DNA of 64,000 nt from JAAXPZ01 sp965215705 (lineage in GTDB: Bacteria > Campylobacterota > Campylobacteria > Campylobacterales > Sulfurovaceae), in NCBI GenBank assembly GCA_965215705.1, contig CBDCEE010000008.1, positions 186,001 to 250,000 of the forward strand, read 5' to 3'. The position numbers and the translations under genes were made by a program. Every line of letters starts with the position of its first letter. Position 1 is the stretch's first letter. Shown here piece after piece: positions 60,982 to 64,000 of the stretch. Below the pieces are notes generated by a model. The model saw only the letters and a list, made by a program, of their open reading frames with translations. It was not told where the DNA came from and searched no databases.

Positions 60982-62250
60982 CTAAAACAGGTCTCTACCA
61001 AGATATTCAAACTGTCCAAGTTCAGCCTCTATCTCCAACAGTCTGTTGTACTTTGCGATTCTGTCACTTCTGGCGGTAGAGCCAGTTTTGATCTGCCCCG
61101 TATTGAGTGCTACTGCAAAATCTGCGATGAATGTATCTTCACTCTCTCCAGAGCGATGGCTCATCACACAGTTATATCCATTTTTCTGAGCCAAACGTAC
61201 TGTCTGCATCGTCTCAGAGACGGTACCAATCTGATTGGGCTTGATGAGGATAGAGTTAGCGATCTCTTTTTGGATACCCTCTGCCAGGATAGCGACATTG
61301 GTTACAAAGAGGTCATCGCCTACCAGCTGTACCTTATCGCCCAACACTTCCGTATGCTCTTTCCAGCCTTCCCAATCGTCCTCACTCAAGCCATCTTCGA
61401 TAGAGACGATAGGATATTTGGCACACATATCTGCATAGTAGGCTGTCAACTCAGAGCTTGTCAGCTCTCTGTTCTCAGATTTGAGTACATACTTGCCTGC
61501 CTCATTGACCAGCTCAGAAGCCGCCACATCCAGAGCGATAGCGATCTCTTCGCCTGGCTTATAGCCTGCTGCCTCAATCGCCTGCATAATGACCTGTATC
61601 GGTTCTTCATTGGATCTGAGATTGGGCGCAAATCCACCTTCATCTCCTACTGCCGTGCTCTCTCCCATATCATTGATGATCTTTTTGAGTGTGTGATAGA
61701 CCTCTGCACAGGCACGAAGCCCTTCTGAAAATCTATCAAAACCTATCGGCATGACCATATACTCTTGAAAGTCCACAGAGTTGTTGGCATGCTCTCCGCC
61801 ATTGATAATGTTGAGCATGGGTACGGGCATGACCACCGCATTGGCACCACCCAGATAACGATAGAGTGGTATTTTGAGTGACCGTGCTGCTACTCTCGCC
61901 ACTGCCATAGAGACGCCCAGTACCGCATTGGCACCCAGCTCTCCGTAATTCTCCGTACCGTCTACCTCTTTCATCGCCAGATCTACATCTGCCTGATTGT
62001 AAGGACTCATGCCGATCAGTGCTTCTGCGATCTTGACATTGACATTCTCTACAGCTTTGAGTACGCCTTTGCCCATATATCGCTCTCCGCCATCGCGAAG
62101 CTCTAGCGCTTCTCTTTTTCCGGTACTTGCACCACTGGGCACGATCGCACTGGCTACTGTACCATCACTGAGACTTACCGTGGCCTTGACCGTAGGGTTT
62201 CCTCTGCTATCCATCACTTCATCTGCTACTACATCTTCGATAAAAACCAT
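60982..62250 (-). CDS. eno: Enolase
   Basis: Enolase interconverts 2-phosphoglycerate and phosphoenolpyruvate. The 422-residue protein has PSGASTGKREALELRDG, SIEDGLSEDDWEGW with a magnesium ligand, LIKPNQIGT and SHRSGESEDTFIADFAVAL. AAAGGAA lies 6 nt before the ATG. It is followed by the FtsB-like gene. Confidence 0.97.
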   Translation of the reverse strand: MVFIEDVVADEVMDSRGNPTVKATVSLSDGTVASAIVPSGASTGKREALELRDGGERYMGKGVLKAVENVNVKIAEALIGMSPYNQADVDLAMKEVDGTENYGELGANAVLGVSMAVARVAARSLKIPLYRYLGGANAVVMPVPMLNIINGGEHANNSVDFQEYMVMPIGFDRFSEGLRACAEVYHTLKKIINDMGESTAVGDEGGFAPNLRSNEEPIQVIMQAIEAAGYKPGEEIAIALDVAASELVNEAGKYVLKSENRELTSSELTAYYADMCAKYPIVSIEDGLSEDDWEGWKEHTEVLGDKVQLVGDDLFVTNVAILAEGIQKEIANSILIKPNQIGTVSETMQTVRLAQKNGYNCVMSHRSGESEDTFIADFAVALNTGQIKTGSTARSDRIAKYNRLLEIEAELGQFEYLGRDLF

Positions 62251-62272
62251 CGTGGTTCCTTTGTCATCATAT

Positions 62273-62278
62273 ATTATA
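62273..62278 (-). promoter_or_regulatory. -10 box of eno
   Basis: TATAAT on the minus strand lies 22 nt before the eno start. Confidence 0.5.
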
Positions 62279-62365
62279 AGTGTATTTTATCGTTTTTTTC
62301 TGTAGATTGTGATAAGTCTTGTACAAGGAGAGAGAATAGGGGCAGAAATAGTATATGGTATTCCG

Positions 62366-62388
62366 TAGGCAGGTGCTATACCTGCCTA
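62366..62388. repeat. Perfect 9-bp palindrome between eno and the barrel protein
   Basis: TAGGCAGGT-GCTAT-ACCTGCCTA, with 9-bp arms, begins in CGTAGG. It lies 7 bp past the stop of the outer-membrane gene. With no T-run it looks like the other GTAGG palindromes rather than a standard terminator. Confidence 0.6.
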
Positions 62389-62394
62389 GAGGTT

Positions 62395-63024
62395 CTAGAA
62401 GTCGTAAGTGACACCAGCAGTGACAATATTGGATTTGATATCCAGACTGCCTTCATTATGAAGTAGATTCTGATAATCTACCCAAAGACCCCAGCCTTTT
62501 TCCTGATCACCCTGACCATCAAATGTTCTGTTGGAGGCTACAGTATCCGTGTCTTTAGACAGATCATACTCCATACCTACACCAAAGCTAAGGCCACTCT
62601 CATCATAGATGACTCCCCTACGATCACACTCTACTTTTGTTTTACCATACCCGATAAGACCATATACATTCAGTGCATCAGTTACGTGATACTGCGGCTT
62701 GAGGTAAATTCCATAATGGGTGGTCTCAGAAAAGTTTTTACTCAAGCTTGATTTAAATATACGACCCTCGATACCGATATAGGGATTAAAGTCATATCCG
62801 ACTCTCAAAATTCCTCCATAGGTATTGTCTTTAAGTCTTTTATCATCTGCACAAGGGCAATCGAGACTCGTACCAGCCCAAAGTAGACCCAATCCTACAT
62901 AGAGAGGAATGGGATTCAATACCGGTACTACCGGAGAAGCTGCAGGTGCTACATTTTTACCTGCCATAACAGCTGTGCTTGTCAAAAGTCCGGCTATGAT
63001 CATTGCTTTTATTGTTTTCATCAT
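62395..63024 (-). CDS. Outer-membrane beta-barrel protein
   Basis: A 209-residue protein with a signal peptide (cleavage probably after AVMAG near residue 21) and alternating strands typical of an eight-stranded OmpA/OmpX-like barrel: YGGILRVGYDFNPYIGIEGR, GIYLKPQYHVTDALNVYGLIGYG and the C-terminal VTAGVTYDF ending in Phe, the usual barrel signal. Two extra cysteine-containing loops (CPCADD, ECDRRG) may form a disulfide. It starts 7 nt after the big surface protein gene and is probably cotranscribed. Confidence 0.8.
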   Translation of the reverse strand: MMKTIKAMIIAGLLTSTAVMAGKNVAPAASPVVPVLNPIPLYVGLGLLWAGTSLDCPCADDKRLKDNTYGGILRVGYDFNPYIGIEGRIFKSSLSKNFSETTHYGIYLKPQYHVTDALNVYGLIGYGKTKVECDRRGVIYDESGLSFGVGMEYDLSKDTDTVASNRTFDGQGDQEKGWGLWVDYQNLLHNEGSLDIKSNIVTAGVTYDF

Positions 63025-63031
63025 GTTCTCC

Positions 63032-64000
63032 TTATGCCTGCTGCTCTTCTCTACGGATAAACAAGAGTCCTGCAGAGAGTGTGAGGAACATCATCGCAAG
63101 TAGTGAAGCCATGGTGAGGGCATCACCACCATCAGATGCAACATCTGCACATCCACAATTGATACCAGCATCCAGTGTCAAGACATTGGCACCTGCTTGT
63201 GCATCGACAGGCACAGTAAGCACACCGTTGTTACCCACATCACTGTCTACACCATCTTCCCCTGCATTCACGCCGGTAAAGATATATCCATCATCAAGCT
63301 TATCCTGAGGAATATTGAATCGTACCAGGTATTTTACACCAGCAGGTACATCAAAGCCATATTTTCCATTCTCATCTGTATAGACGACCATCGGATTGCC
63401 ATCTTGATCCAGTACCGGATCACCATTTTCATCTAGCAATTCTACTTTGGCATTGGGGATACCTTGCTCATCTGCATCCTGGATACCATCTGCATTTGCA
63501 TCGATCCAGAAATAATCCCCGATATGTGCAGTAGGCGTAACCCCTGCATCAACAGTCATATTGGTATCACCCCAATCCATTTCAATCAGACCGGTGGTAT
63601 TGTTATGCCCGTGTACATTGGAATCTTTATCTTCTGTACAGACATCACATGCTTTTGTATAATAATAGGCATCATCAAATTGCACTTGATATTTTCCTGG
63701 CTCTGTGACGATAAACTCATACTTCCCGTCTGCATCAGTTGTGGTTGTTGCGACAACATTCCCCTGCTCATCCAGCAGTGTGACCTTCACACCTGCTACA
63801 CCTTTTTCGCCTGGATCTTGTGCCCCGTTGCCATTGTCATCCATCCATACAGTGTCGCCCAGGTGCATCTCACCCAGGAACGGCAGCGTGACCGTCGCAG
63901 GATCAGACTCTATGCCTGCTGCATCGGTTGTTGTATAGGTAAAGACCATTACTTGGTTGCCATCTGTCGGATCTACAGTGAGTTTACTTGGATCAAAGTT
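63032..64000 (-). CDS. Large surface protein with SdrD-B-like repeats, C-terminal part (runs off the window)
   Basis: The frame stays open to the window end, so the start is outside. At least two SdrD-B/Cna-B-like domains are seen, each with the pattern GD-W-D-N--G-QD--E-G---V-V-L and a following YEF or YGF strand; the Asp-rich loops probably bind calcium. The C-terminus is a short cysteine segment (CGCADVASDGG), one membrane helix (about 20 residues) and RREEQQA, which looks like a sorting tag. It is probably a cell-surface adhesin or sheath protein. Confidence 0.8.
   Translation of the reverse strand, partial: NFDPSKLTVDPTDGNQVMVFTYTTTDAAGIESDPATVTLPFLGEMHLGDTVWMDDNGNGAQDPGEKGVAGVKVTLLDEQGNVVATTTTDADGKYEFIVTEPGKYQVQFDDAYYYTKACDVCTEDKDSNVHGHNNTTGLIEMDWGDTNMTVDAGVTPTAHIGDYFWIDANADGIQDADEQGIPNAKVELLDENGDPVLDQDGNPMVVYTDENGKYGFDVPAGVKYLVRFNIPQDKLDDGYIFTGVNAGEDGVDSDVGNNGVLTVPVDAQAGANVLTLDAGINCGCADVASDGGDALTMASLLAMMFLTLSAGLLFIRREEQQA

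Overview
The window looks like a chromosome segment of a Campylobacterota bacterium (former Epsilonproteobacteria), most like the Sulfurovum/Sulfurimonas side of the phylum. This rests on gene content and order, not on a database search: separate rpoB and rpoC (fused in Helicobacter), the block tRNA-tuf-rpmG-tRNA(Trp)-secE-nusG-rplKAJL-rpoBC-rpsLG-fusA, a futalosine-pathway mqnA, a Campylobacter-type pgl N-glycosylation locus, and -10 boxes close to TATAAT mostly without a clear -35. Base composition is moderate, with a distinctly AT-rich island at about 50.8-52.2 kb.

Layout. 0-10.8 kb: the start of leuC, a CZB zinc-binding protein, an NFACT/RqcH-like protein with a palindromic insert, cdsA-dxr-hydrolase-tsaD, then gyrB, a degenerate GGDEF/EAL protein, queF, a small CI-type HTH protein and a DUF2853 protein. 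10.8-28.8 kb: the translation/transcription block on the minus strand with five tRNAs. 28.9-32.2 kb: an anaerobic ribonucleotide reductase operon in which the glycyl-radical tail of NrdD appears as a separate 52-residue protein, with an LpdD-like gene between the two parts. 32.3-40.4 kb: yaaA, a SUI1 protein, a DksA-like protein, a LexA-like S24 repressor with a lipoprotein gene, moeA-moaE-moaD, mqnA, gltX and a ComEA-like HhH protein with a very lysine-rich tail. 40.4-56.0 kb: one long minus-strand surface-glycan locus (pglF-E-C-B, glycosyltransferases, a glutaminase-amidotransferase fusion, a flippase, wbpD-B-A), interrupted by a four-helix-bundle IVP gene bordered by 7-bp repeat arrays. 56.1-64 kb: dcd, a BON-LysM protein, topA, an antiporter, an FtsB-like gene, eno, an outer-membrane barrel protein and the C-terminus of a large SdrD-B-type surface protein.

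How the parts work together. The pgl genes make and transfer a bacillosamine-type glycan (PglF dehydratase, PglE aminotransferase, PglC phosphoglycosyltransferase, PglB oligosaccharyltransferase). WbpA/B/D point to a diacetamido-uronic acid, and the WbpG-like fusion protein to an amidino group on it. pglD and wbpE are not visible here. The nrd genes supply deoxynucleotides without oxygen. The moe/moa genes make molybdenum cofactor.

Most notable signals: the split NrdD with its glycyl radical site in a separate small protein; the IVP gene between inverted heptamer arrays, one of which forms the start of wbpD and could shift its frame; palindromes of a GTAGG type that sit inside a gene or supply stop codons; and a 15-bp motif shared by two paralogous CI-type regulators. 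No rRNA, CRISPR array, transposase or intact prophage was seen.
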